Assembly: GCA_003344405.1 (NCBI GenBank)
Contig: NOWV01000007.1
Span: 310,001-374,000 of the forward strand
Reading direction: 5' to 3'
DNA from: Trichoplax sp. H2
Lineage: Eukaryota; Placozoa; Uniplacotomia; Trichoplacea
Length of the DNA: 64,000 nucleotides
Each line of letters begins with the position of its first letter. The stretch's first letter is position 1. Under the pieces are notes generated by a model that had not been told where the DNA came from, made no database searches, and saw only the letters and a program-made list of their open reading frames with translations. The position numbers and the translations under genes were made by a program. Of this stretch, positions 25,488 through 36,245 are shown piece by piece.

Positions 25488-25521
25488 AATGGCCCGCTAT
25501 GTATGTACATAGCGGGCCATT
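25488..25521. repeat. Perfect palindrome, 16-bp arms with 2-bp spacer
   Basis: The arm AATGGCCCGCTATGTA (25488-25503) is followed by TG and by its exact reverse complement (25506-25521). The arms are far more GC-rich than the surroundings. Partial pairing extends outward (GACAA to the left, TTGTC to the right). A transcript would form a strong hairpin; the DNA could extrude a cruciform. Confidence 0.9.
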
Positions 25522-26159
25522 TGTCAACACCCATACTTCTTATTTACTGGTACAAATGTCTCCAAATGAACTCAATCAAAATTGATGAAGAATAATAATC
25601 AACGAGCAAGATGATTGATTGGTCATCAGCGGCATGATCAGCCATGTTTTTATTACATTTGTAATAGGACATGGCGTTGTTGTGATCATCCATCGATTCC
25701 ATGACGTAATTGCAAAAGAATAAATTTATAAAAAAAATTATTATGGAGAAAGCGTGATTGACCCAGGATACTGATACACTATCTACTTTTCTTTACTTAA
25801 TATTTTCTTTTTTAGATACTAATTTTCCTAATCTCTTTCATCTTTTAGTCATTTTACACTTTTACAGCGAGATAAAATGACTAAATAGCCAACAATGGAC
25901 AACTTACAGTAATTATAGTCGATCTTTCCTTTCAACACACAATGAGGTACAATTGTTATGGCGATATATGTAGGAACATGGACTACTAGAAATAGAGGAA
26001 AAGCTGCATTTTCTTTTAGTCTATGGTGTCGAGTCCTGCGTAAAATTCTCTTTCACAGCATAGCAAGTTAACATGAACAGTAATTGATTTTCCGTAGTCT
26101 TATCTGACACCTAGCATAGCTGTGTTATGATGAAGAAATGGTATGAGAGACCATTCATT

Positions 26160-27000
26160 AATTTTCCATCCATCAATGCATCCCAAGGAACGCATGTTGG
26201 AGGATTTCGGAGGCCACATTTTCAAAATTAGTACATGAAACGCCTTTAGCTACTGCATACTTGCTATTTTCCGATTTACAGTGAAGAGCTACATCGAACA
26301 ACAGTACTATTCTCATCGTTCAAACCTGTATTAACACCAAATCATTTTAAACCAATTTAGCATTTTTTTATCCGTCCAATATTTCATGATTCGAAATATA
26401 ATTGATTTTTAAAATCAAAGACAGAATTAGTACAGATGAACTCTACTCTACTGTAAACCAAATCGAGGCAAGACAGGGAAGCGCAGGAACCATGAATAAT
26501 TACAGTACAGTATAATGATAGCTAGTCATCCATATAAAACAACTTTATTATTATTATTTTACATAACAAAATAAATTGGAATTAATCCAATAAATGATGA
26601 GGTCTTACAAATTGTTAAATAATAATTAATATCTCATAATTTTGGAATTAATTTTGGGACTAGCGGGCACATACGGTAGCACATATTCGTCGAACAAACT
26701 GTGTACGGACAGTTTCTTCCGGTAAAGTAGCGAAATTCTTTCTCAGCCTCTATAAACATTCTCAGAAATATTAGCATGACTAGTAGAGATAGTGCATTCC
26801 AAGGAATGCATGTTACAGGATTTCAGGAGCCGAAAATAAAATCTCTACATGAAAGTTGGTATTCTCCCATTTTTTACGGTTCAATGGCTACATCGAACAT
26901 CACCAGACCATGAACATCTCTAATCGTTGATCATGTAAACCTATTAGCATAAATCGTTCTTTATCATCACTGTAAATTCCATCATTTTAAATCAAGAAAT
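26160..27000. repeat. Diverged direct duplication, copies about 640 bp apart
   Basis: The segment at about 26175-26400 and the one at about 26790-27000 share CCAAGGAACGCATGTT / CCAAGGAATGCATGTT, then AGGATTTC, GCTACATCGAACA and ATCATTTTAAA in the same order and spacing. Divergence is high. This looks like an old dispersed repeat or duplicated unit of the block that follows. Confidence 0.55.
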
Positions 27001-27109
27001 ATTTTTTATCGATCTAATGATTTCAATCTGATTGATTCTAAAGATAGAGTCAAAGCAAATGAACTGTAAACCCACCCAATCAAGCTTTTAACATGGTAGA
27101 CTATAGGAA

Positions 27110-27870
27110 ATTATTTTATGGATGCAAGCTGGCGTGTAATCGCTGCGAACTCCACACAACTCCTAGTGCAAAGGCTGTGTCATAGAGATTCCTTCACGTT
27201 CACATTCTAAAATTCCAGAAAATTATCAAATTATTTTATGGATACAAGCTCCAGTGGAAACACTGTGGAGTCAAGGGGATCCTATCACCTGCATATTTTA
27301 AAAAATTCCCAAACATTACTTTATAGTATTTCACGATGTAAACTCGAGTACAAACTATAGTGCAAACGCTGTCCAGGAGTCATGGAGATCTTTTCACGTC
27401 TATATTCTAAATTCTAGAAAATTAGTTGTGGATGTAAGCTGGCGTGTAATCGCTGCGGACTCCACACAACTCCTAGTGCAAACGCTGTGTCATGGAGATC
27501 CCTTCACGTGCACATTCTAAAATTCCAGAAAATTACTTTACGGATACAAGCTCCAATGGAAACTCTGTGGAGCCAAGGAGATCCTCTCACCAGCATATTA
27601 AAAAAATTCCAAAACGTTACTGTACTTGACGATGTAAACTCGAGCACAACTATAGTGCCAACGCTGTCCAGGAGTCATGGAGATCTTTTCACGTCTACAT
27701 TCTAAATTGTAGAAAATTAGTTATGGATACAAACTCGAGTGCAAACGCTGTCCAGGAGTCACGGAGATCTTTTCACGTCTATCCATATTCTAAATTCTGG
27801 AAAATTAATTATTTATGGATGCAAACTCGAGTATAAAACGCTGTGGAGTCATGAAGATCCTGACATACAC
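27110..27870. repeat. Nested tandem repeats (subunit about 100 bp, super-unit about 300 bp)
   Basis: A basic unit of the form GGATGCAAGCT..GTGCAAACGCTGTG..GTCATGGAGATC..TTCACGT..ATTCTAAAATTCCAGAAAATTA recurs at least seven times. Three subtypes (GGCGTGTAATCGCTGCG, CCAGTGGAAACACTGTGG, and CTCGAGTACAAACTATAGTG) alternate, so that 27121 matches 27430, 27240 matches 27541 and 27345 matches 27632. The super-unit is therefore about 290-310 bp. The block ends about 240 bp before the start codon of the dsRNA-binding gene. Confidence 0.8.
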
Positions 27871-27954
27871 ATTTATTAATGATAGACTAGAGTCTGCAGT
27901 GTGCAGACCAGAAAAAAAAATCTCCATTTTTATGCAGAGTATATTGGTCTCCAT

Positions 27955-27990
27955 ATACAGTACAGTATCCTTGTAATATAGTACTGTATG
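27955..27990. promoter_or_regulatory. TACAGTA/TACTGTA cluster upstream of the dsRNA-binding gene
   Basis: Two overlapping TACAGTA words and one TACTGTA, 120-150 bp before the start codon at 28108. Same word as upstream of ZGPAT, COG6 and LAMTOR4. A regulatory role is inferred from position only. Confidence 0.35.
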
Positions 27991-28107
27991 CTGTATAGGA
28001 ATATATAGTGGATACCGTTCTCTTGTGTACGCATAGCAGACAGTAGTACGGGACTGTTTACGGCTTGTCTACGATTTTCTCCTTGCCGACAGTAGTCCAT
28101 AGCCATC

Positions 28108-28872
28108 ATGAATGTTAATCCGGTATCCATTTTATATATGCTCAGTCAAACATTACATGTTCATTTAACTTTCGATTGCGCACCATTGCATAACTCATCG
28201 TCCAAAAATAACCCTAAATTTCTCGGTAGTTTTCGCTTTGGAGAGTATGCCTACGGGAAAGGGGAAGGTTCCAACAAGCGCACCGCAAAAGTTCATGCTG
28301 CCGTGGACGCATTGATAAAATTACGGCAATCGGCTGTTGCTGGTGTGATCGAAAATTTCCTAAACGATCAAAAAATTAATCCAGCCTCATTTGAACAAAT
28401 GTTATCCACGGAAGAAAACAACTCACAGGAGGAGAATTCTCTTCCTGATGGCAGTGCTACTTGTCCTGCGGAATCGACTGACTATATCAGTAAATTGCAA
28501 GCTTTAGCTGTTAATCGGCGCTGGATTATGCCGCAATACGACGATTTCGGAGAAGAAAAATCTCAAGGCTCCAATCCAACTGCCTTTATTGTTAAAGCAA
28601 CTATCGTTATTAGTAACCGAACCTTTAATGAATATGGCCGCGCTGGGAGTAAAAAGGAAGCGAAGAAAGAGGCTGCAAAGAAATTATATTTAACCTTAGA
28701 GAGCGATGCAAAAATCGCACGTGGAGCATGCTACGAGAATATAAGAACAAACATCAAAATAAATAAGAAAACGGTCAGTGATCTCATAGTACTAGGCGCT
28801 ATGCAATGTCAATACTCAATCCAAGATGATAGTAATACGTATATCATAATGAATACGTTCACTTTACTATAA
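28108..28872 (+). CDS. Protein with two double-stranded RNA-binding motifs
   Basis: A single exon of 254 codons. Motif 1 spans about residues 5-72 (NPVSILYMLSQ at the start, then GSFRFGEYAYGKGEG and SNKRTAKVHAAVDALIKL). Motif 2 spans about 125-197 (DYISKLQALAVNRRW, FIVKATIVISN, YGRAGSKKEAKKEAAKKLYLTL). Both keep the basic helix that contacts the RNA phosphates (KRTAK and KKEAK). The 90-120 linker is acidic and glutamine-rich. The tail after 200 has no recognised fold, and no catalytic domain is present. The architecture is like the dsRNA-binding partners of Dicer and PKR (TARBP2/PRKRA) or an ILF/Staufen relative, but I cannot choose among them; a third motif is missing. AATAAA overlaps the stop codon at 28871. 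Confidence 0.85.
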   Translation: MNVNPVSILYMLSQTLHVHLTFDCAPLHNSSSKNNPKFLGSFRFGEYAYGKGEGSNKRTAKVHAAVDALIKLRQSAVAGVIENFLNDQKINPASFEQMLSTEENNSQEENSLPDGSATCPAESTDYISKLQALAVNRRWIMPQYDDFGEEKSQGSNPTAFIVKATIVISNRTFNEYGRAGSKKEAKKEAAKKLYLTLESDAKIARGACYENIRTNIKINKKTVSDLIVLGAMQCQYSIQDDSNTYIIMNTFTLL

Positions 28873-28876
28873 TAAA
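28871..28876 (+). promoter_or_regulatory. Putative poly(A) signal overlapping the stop codon
   Basis: The TAA stop (28870-28872) overlaps AATAAA. If used, the 3' UTR would be only about 15-30 bases. Confidence 0.3.
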
Positions 28877-30073
28877 AGATTGCTAATTGATCTGTAATTA
28901 TATTTCAATCGTGAAGACGATTCTTGACCTAATTTTCATACTTTTGAATCTATTCTGTAAAAATCAAGGTTTCCAATGACAAACTGGCATCACTCGCACA
29001 TTACATCTACAAGCCTGACGCCGAAAAGACAGAAAACCACAAATTGATTCATGGAAATGCAAGTACAAATACCTACTGAGCCCCAGCTTCTATTAAAGTT
29101 TAACTTTAAGAAATTGCGAAATGTCACTACTTTTTCAATAGGCCGATCATAGTTTACTCGTAGAGATCATTACAGTAAGTTAAGCGTTGTATTTGTAGTA
29201 TCGGACAAAAACTTTACAGTTTTACACATACTGTATTCTACGTAATACAGTCAGTCGAAATTTTTGGCATGTATTCTCATAATTTATCAATCACTAGCAA
29301 ACACTATGTTCGCAGATGAAAGATGCACTTATCTAAATTAGAAATACTAATTGCTGGCCTCTGTTCTAATATTACATTTGGACTAAAAATATTTTTCGAG
29401 TTCGCTAAATAATTTAGATACGACGTAGCTGCACATGATTGTAATCGTAATAAAATTTCAAATAAGACATAATCTCATTTACTATTTGATTAATCTACGA
29501 GCAATATAATTTGCTAACTATAGTAGGTTAGTATTGCGTATAGATAGTAAATTTCAAATTATTCGCAGTACAGTACTGTGATATTCCAACAGTTTAACCC
29601 TTCGTAATCTGCCCACTTTGTCCAGTTTTGGAGAAATTCCGATGGCATACTTGTGATTAGTGCCTAGGAGACGCCTAAATCGGCGTGCTTCATTCAAGAT
29701 TAATTAGAACTTCCATAGAGGTACAAAAACATCTTGCGTGATGGCCGATAACTAAATTTCAAATTGAACCCTGTTATAATTCAATCTACAAATAACGTTG
29801 CAAAGTCTTCTCTTCAACTGTTCCACTGGAGGAATGGCGTTCAGTTAAAGCTCGCAGATAGAACAATATTGTGCGTTGTTTCTACGCACTCATTATTGTA
29901 ATTTATATCCTTGCGTGCATGGGTGGAAAGTTTGTTCAATATGCGAAACTCATATACGTGCAATACCTGCAATAGATGTTACGAAAGGTAGTATAACAAT
30001 TTCTTTATTTTAAAAATAATAACCTAAAGCAAGTACCGAACTTAAAATTAAAATTAAAAAGTCACTTTTTCCG
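28873..30073. other. Intergenic stretch between the convergent dsRNA-binding and COG6 genes
   Basis: About 1.2 kb, AT-rich, with no supported exon or repeat array. Confidence 0.5.
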
Positions 30074-33000
30074 CTATGTTAATAACTTCTTGACCTGTTC
30101 TGAGGTATGAATTATGACAGACGACGGTTCCTTATATTCATTGAAAGGATTGTACACGGCTTTATAAAGCGATTCATATGCATTGCAAACTAATTCAACG
30201 GATTGCTTTTGTACTCGTTCACGTATTTTGGTACTTAATAACAATGCGCAATGCGGCATAAGCAAAGCATCATGCGACGACAAATAACTGTCAAATTTTA
30301 CTAAAGCAGACTTTACGGATTTTGCATCCATGCCGTGAACCGATGATAAAGGAATCTAGAAAATTAAAGATTTTGATGACCTGGATGAATTAGTACGAAA
30401 TATTACTGGTTGATAGTTTTTTAATTCTTCCTACCTTGTTGTTTTGTTGTTCTTGCAGAGTAGAATAAATAAAGCCTAATCCAGACTGAGCTAAAATATA
30501 CCCTGCTTGTTCCGATACCAATGTATCCATGTGAGCATCAATCTAAAAGATAATTTATAATTTAATATCATGAATATGGAGATGATATCGTGTACATGTA
30601 TATATACAAACGCAACACTACAATAAAATAATCGTGCCTTATAGACGATGGTAAAACAAACCTGAGCTTTAAGCTTTTCCAAATGATCGTCAGTAAATTC
30701 GTATAGAGCTAAAGTGGAGTGGATACAATATATACAATTTATCATATAACAGGCCATATCTGCAGCGCTTAAACTTGCGGCTGATACCGTACACATTTGA
30801 AGTAATGGATCGACGATGCATGAAAGAATCTATTTGAATAGAATAACATAGTCATTATGCAAAAATTCTTTACAAAAATGTCCAATATTTCTTAGTTTGC
30901 TGTATGACGCGATCAATTGCTTGGATCAAATTCATGTAACGTAGCACTTTATCATTATATCATAAAACCAATTTATAGCAGCAATCTAATTCTAGTTTAC
31001 TTTTTTTAAATCAATTTGTCGATCTTCTAACTCTGCCACGGGAGCATCATACGAAGCTAGTAATTCTCTAAGCAAAACCAAACCCTGAATAAGAGTTTCC
31101 GTTGGCCCTAAATTTGGTGGAGGTAATTCCACCTAGTGAAACAAATCATCTAAAGTCAATAATCATTACAAATTAAGCAAAACTTTAAATCAATGATAAT
31201 TATGAAATGGAACGAACAAAATCAATGAAAATAAGTACAACCTTATCTAGCAATTTCGCTGAATGACTATTGAGAGATGCATAGAACATTTTCATACTTA
31301 GATTATCCATCTCTCCTAAACAATTAACTAATGGGCTGTCGTTCGTCAAGGTAGCCCTATAAGTATAGGTCAAGAAAATTCAAAATAGATGCCAACATGA
31401 ACTAAAATACAGTAGTTAAATATAAATTTATATCACATACCTTAAAATACTACAATAAAATTTGATAATGTTATTTAATTTAAACATAACTTTGGGCCCC
31501 GGCTCAGACATGAGCACTTGCTCAATTCGTACCTTCAAAGAAATATTTATTAATTAACGATTACAAGTGCTTTATGCAATTTGCATAACTGCAAAGATCG
31601 AAAACTCACTTTTAGTGGTCTACAAACACCTTCAGTTACATGCGTCAACACTTCCTTAACAAGGGCAGCAGTATCTAAGTCAATGCGTACCATTTATTAT
31701 ACATTAGCTTTTACGATTGTGCCCTTATAGACTGTAAAGTTAAAAGTCAACATGGTTTGAGGTAGGCAACAAATTCTTACCAGTAGCCAGTACTTTCTTA
31801 AGTAGACTTTGAAGTAATTCTTTTTCAGATGCAACACCTTGATGCAACCAGGCTAACATATCGCCTATATATCTATTTAAAAATGATAGTGATTAACGTA
31901 AGAGTAAAAAATACATCATCCATATTACAACATGTTATACTACGAGTATGAATACCTTTGAGGGTCATGAGAATGCATTTCTATAGGTCTAGGAGTTCCA
32001 CCTGGTCCTCCACGCGTCAGTGCGTCGATGAAACCTCTAACTATTGCTGTTCGTCTAGCGCTACTAACTTCATCTAAAGAATACCTGAAAAATCAAGCAT
32101 AACTTTTAAAAACGGCCCGATTATAGGATATCTTAGCAATCTTACGAACTTAAATAACACAGGCCGATCCTGTAAGGCTTCCATGGCTTTGGTAAGCATA
32201 GAAGAAACTTCGGTCGTATCCCCAGTTAGCATACGACATTCGGCTTCAAATAAGTTTGCAATGTTCAAATATTAAAATGGTATATTTTAATATGACAAGT
32301 CAAAAAGTGAATCAAAAATCAATTTACATTGAGTCCAGCGATAAAGCCTTTCAAATGCTGCCTCTTGACTTAAAGCCATAGATTCCATAATCTTAAGCCT
32401 GTTAAACGAATTAATATAGTATTTTTTGCATTAAGTATAAATTCTCCCTAGTTCTAGTCATACAGATGTTTGACAAATGAAACAAACCCAGCTGTTTGCT
32501 GACTCGTCCGTAAGAGTAATTTACAATCATTATGAATTTGCTTTACACGATCTAAAGCGTCGAAGAATTCCTACAAATAGTAATTGTCAGCATGAGCTTA
32601 ATCTATTCGATCACCAGTTAATGTATATAAGCTATTCATAGAAAAGGGAATAATAATTCTCTTTCCTCAATTTTACTGTTTAAATTACCTCTTTAATAGG
32701 ATCATTGCGAGATCCATGAAGGATTTTGATTTCGGAAGGACTTAACTGAAATTTTTCTAAGAAAAGATTGGCTAACCTGGCTCTCATCTGCAGCTGTTGC
32801 CTAGAGTATAAAATTTTACGATTAAGTGAAATTTTAATAGGGTTTGATTCACTTCATTTTATAACACGTAAAATTAAATTATCGTTACAGTTTAATAACC
32901 ATTTATAGATGTATAGTTTAATACTAATATATTAACGTATAATCATGATTTTATAAATGAATCAGCCATAATATCGATAAACGTAGAAGAGAATTGAATG

Positions 33001-34448
33001 TTTACAACAACCTACTTTTCATTATGTAATTTAGAAGTTTTAGTGATAAGGTCCGATGTTTCTGATTTTGCAGCCTAATGATATCCATTGAGAAAAGTGT
33101 GGAATAAAATACCAAGCTATTATTTACTTGTAGAATTTTAGAGTGGAAAGTTCGTTGTACGACATTGCAACGGTTAGTTAGTACCATTAGTCTTTCTGTC
33201 ATTTGGTTGCAGCTTTCATTCATGGCTTCAATTTCACTTCGTAATGTATTAAAACTCTAAAAGAATGACATTCAAAGCTACGATCAAGTTACCTATACTT
33301 AATCGTTGTGCTCGTACATGGTAAAAGATGTATCGTACGATTTTTGCGTCGTAAAGGTTTATTGATAGCGAGTTCTACTTGGCATACTTTTTACTTTCCA
33401 CTTTGTAAGTGGAAACTAACTTGAGTTGGCATTGAAAGTGATGCCTTTTATCAGTTTGCCTATGTTGTATTTGTAGACTACATAACAGTACGATCTCGTT
33501 TCCCAATATTAGAATCAAAACAATAAAAACTTGTTGTTTCTGGTAGTCAATTTCAAAGAATTATCAAATTAGGTTGGCCTACCGTATACACTTTGCCAAA
33601 TGCATCGACAAACTGTTCATTGATGGCTAAACTCCTCTTTTCGATATCACTACGAAGATTTCTTCTTGATCTCAGGTCATTACGTACAAAAAATCCGGAC
33701 AAAGCATTTAATGCTTCTAAAATATCCTATCATCGAAGATTGATTATATAATTATATTAGTTCTTAGCAACGTTGTATACAATCATGAAAATTTTAATTT
33801 AATTTATAGATAAGAGCACAGCCCTATACTATATTGCATCAAGATACCCTCCACAGAAGGTATTTTCCTTCCAAAATAAGTTACAAGTCAATTACACTGC
33901 CATGTAGTAGTAATTGTATTCCTCATGTACAGTATTCTTCAAGTTAACTAGATTATGAACATTGACTATCCTATGACAGCACAAAGTTATCAATTCCAGT
34001 ATGATAGACGTATTCATAAGCATTGAAGAAAGCGAAGGGATAAATGATCTTATCCATGTTATATTCCACATGTATAGCACTCTTCAAGTGAACAAGACTA
34101 TGACCATTGACTATCGACTAGCTATCCTATGATAGTATAAAATTACAATTACAGTGCTTTGGATATATTCATAAGAAGTATTGAAGAAAGCAAAGGTATA
34201 CTCGTATGTAAACGCTTCAATCCATGCCAATACTACTGATCGTAAACTGCAAACAACATATCTTGACCTCGATACGCTCTATGTGTAAAGTAAGCAAGTA
34301 CCGAGTCTATCAAACGTTCAGTAAAGTAGCTTACCTTATCATTTTCCAATCGTGTTTCTAATATTTTATTTAATTTACGTGATAATGGATTACTTGATGG
34401 CGCATTGCCAATGCTACTAGGATTGCCTTTCTCGGCGTTGCTGGCCAT
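30074..34448 (-). CDS. COG6: COG6: conserved oligomeric Golgi complex subunit 6
   Basis: Seventeen exons give 643 residues (human 657), all phases joining: 34448-34335, 33726-33583, 33256-33185, 33074-33016, 32800-32689, 32570-32488, 32398-32328, 32243-32150, 32084-31956, 31872-31781, 31674-31610, 31532-31441, 31356-31242, 31132-31001, 30829-30662, 30542-30435, 30355-30074. Hallmarks include [19 protein letters not shown] near the N-terminus, [56 protein letters not shown] and [12 protein letters not shown]. Near the C-terminus are [14 protein letters not shown] and [12 protein letters not shown]6 is a subunit of lobe B of the COG tether that returns vesicles to the Golgi (family knowledge). 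Exon 8 ends at a GTTCGT donor, chosen because it alone keeps the conserved VLFKYSLDE frame. Intron 1 (33727-34334) contains a diverged tandem duplication. A satellite array lies upstream. Confidence 0.95.
33915..34200. repeat. Two-copy imperfect tandem duplication in COG6 intron 1
   Basis: Two units of about 150 bp share the order CATGTACAG/CATGTATAG, CTTCAAGT, GACTATC, CTATGATAG, then ATTCATAAG and ATTGAAGAAAGC. The copies are moderately diverged. Confidence 0.6.
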
Positions 34449-34517
34449 CTTGATCTGTAGTACTATTAGTCTAACTTCTCTGTATTATTCTTAAAGGTTG
34501 CAACCACAGTATCTAAA

Positions 34518-34650
34518 GTGTACAGTGTACAGTCTATACGTTACTGTACTGTAGTTTAAGTGTACATTGTACTGTACGGTATTGTACCCGTGTACCCTAC
34601 AGTACGCATATTACAATGTACAGTATAATGTACAGTATCGTCTACAGTAC
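34518..34650. promoter_or_regulatory. Dense TACTGTA/TACAGTA cluster upstream of COG6
   Basis: At least seven TACTGTA or TACAGTA words in about 130 bp, beginning about 70 bp upstream of the COG6 start codon, many inside TGTAC-containing palindromic contexts. It is the densest such cluster in the window. It could be a COG6 promoter element or a degenerate TACTG microsatellite. Confidence 0.45.
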
Positions 34651-34792
34651 ATTTCTGTCTGCATACGTGGCTCTTGACCGTCTTGACGAAAGACGGTGTC
34701 ACACCTAGACTGAGAAAGGTTCGGTTCGGTTCAGACCGTTATGATCTATAGTGACATATATTTGTCATTGTCATGTCATATACTGTATACTC

Positions 34793-36245
34793 ACACCTAA
34801 TGATAACTTGGCCGCTACGAGCAGATATATGCATCCAAGAGGTACCGTGACATTATTTTTGCTTGCAGTGCAGTATCTCTACTGTACTCCATATCAGTTA
34901 ATCAATACAAAAACTACGTCAATATATTGATATCCATACCGTCTTGACGAAAGACGTGTCACACCTAAGGATAACTTGGCCGCTACGAGCAGATAAATGC
35001 ATCCAAGAAGTACCGTGACATTATTTTTGCTTGCAGTGCAGTATCTCTACTGTACTGTATATCAATTAATCAATACAAAAACTACGTCAATATATTGATA
35101 TCCATACCCTCTTGACGAAAGACGTGTCACACCTAAGGATAACTTGGCCGTTAGAGCAGATAAATGCATCCAAGAAGTACCGTGACATTATTTTTGCTTG
35201 CAGTGCAGTATCTCTACTGTACTGTATATCAATTAATCAATACAAAAACTACGTCAGTATGACATATCTATATACATACCGTCTTTCGTCAAGACGGTGT
35301 TATACCTAATGATAACTTGGCCGCTACGAGTAGATAAATGCATCCAAGAAGTACCGTGACATTATTTTTGCTTGCAGTGCAGTATCTCTACTGTACTGTA
35401 TATCAATTAATCAATACAAAAACTACGTCAATATATTGATATCCATACCGTCTTGACGAAAGACGTGTCACACCTAAGGATAACTTGGCCGTTAGAGCAG
35501 ATAAATGCATCCAAGAAGTACCGTGACATTATTTTTGCTTGCAGTGCAGTATCTCTACTGTACTGTATATCAATTAATCAATACAAAAACTACGTCAATA
35601 TATTGATATCCATACCCTCTTGACGAAAGAAATGTCACACCTAATGCTAACTTGGCCGCTACGAGTAGATAAATGCATCCAAGAAGTACCGTGACATTAT
35701 TTTTGCTTGCAGTGCAGTATCTCTACTGTACTCCATATCAGTTAATCAATACAAAAACTACGTCAATATATTGATATCCATACCGTCTTGACGAAAGACG
35801 TGTCACACCTAAGGATAACTTGGCCGCTACGAGCAGATAAATGCATCCAAGAAGTACCGTGACATTATTTTCGCTTGCAGCGCAGTATTTCTACTGTACT
35901 GTATATCAATTAATTAGTACAAAAACTACGTCAGTATGACATATCTATATCCATACCGTCTTTCGTCAAGACGGTATCACACCTAAGGATAACTTGGCCG
36001 CTACGAGCAGATAAATGCATCCAAGAAGTACCGTGACATTATTTTTGCTTGCAGTGCAGTATCTCTACTGAACTCCATATCAGTTAATCAATACAAAAAC
36101 TACGTCAATATATTGATATCCATACCCTCTTGACGAAAGAAATGTCACACCTAAGGATAACTTGGCCGCTACGAGTAGATAAATGCATCCAAGAAGTACC
36201 GCGACATTATTTTTGCTTGCAGTGCAGTATCTGTACCGTACTGTA
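34793..36245. repeat. 168-bp tandem satellite, about 8.5 copies
   Basis: Units start at about 34793, 34961, 35129, 35302, 35470, 35637, 35805, 35979 and 36147. Each carries ACACCTAAGGATAACTTGGC, GATAAATGCATCCAAGAAG, TACCGTGACATTATTTTTGC and AAAAACTACGTCAATATATT. Copies are nearly identical, so homogenisation is recent. Units at 35302 and 35979 are 173-174 bp and have their hairpin element reversed. A detached tail fragment (about 36331-36376) and a hairpin fragment at 34678-34696 flank the array. It lies between the divergent COG6 and oxidoreductase genes and has no coding potential that I credit. Confidence 0.93.

Larger units (their letters stand above)
22251..28107. other. Gene-poor, repeat-bearing intergenic stretch
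   Basis: Nearly 6 kb. It should contain the missing 5' exon and promoter of the tetraspanin. It also holds a perfect palindrome (25488-25521), a diverged duplicated segment (26160-26400 and 26790-27000) and a nested tandem repeat block (27110-27870). A 71-codon frame at 24828-25043 has no recognisable similarity and I do not call it a gene. Confidence 0.4.

Noticed and set aside
22251-28107. Possible transposon or viral remnant in the gene-poor stretch
   Set aside because: No reverse transcriptase, transposase, integrase, capsid or polymerase motif could be read in any frame; only short repeats and a palindrome are present.
35112-35309. Open frame of about 65 codons inside the satellite
   Set aside because: It is created by the repeat unit, is not preserved in all copies and resembles no protein.
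34793-36245. Regularly spaced repeats that could suggest a CRISPR-like array
   Set aside because: The whole 168-bp unit is conserved, with no variable spacers, and the context is eukaryotic. It is a satellite.
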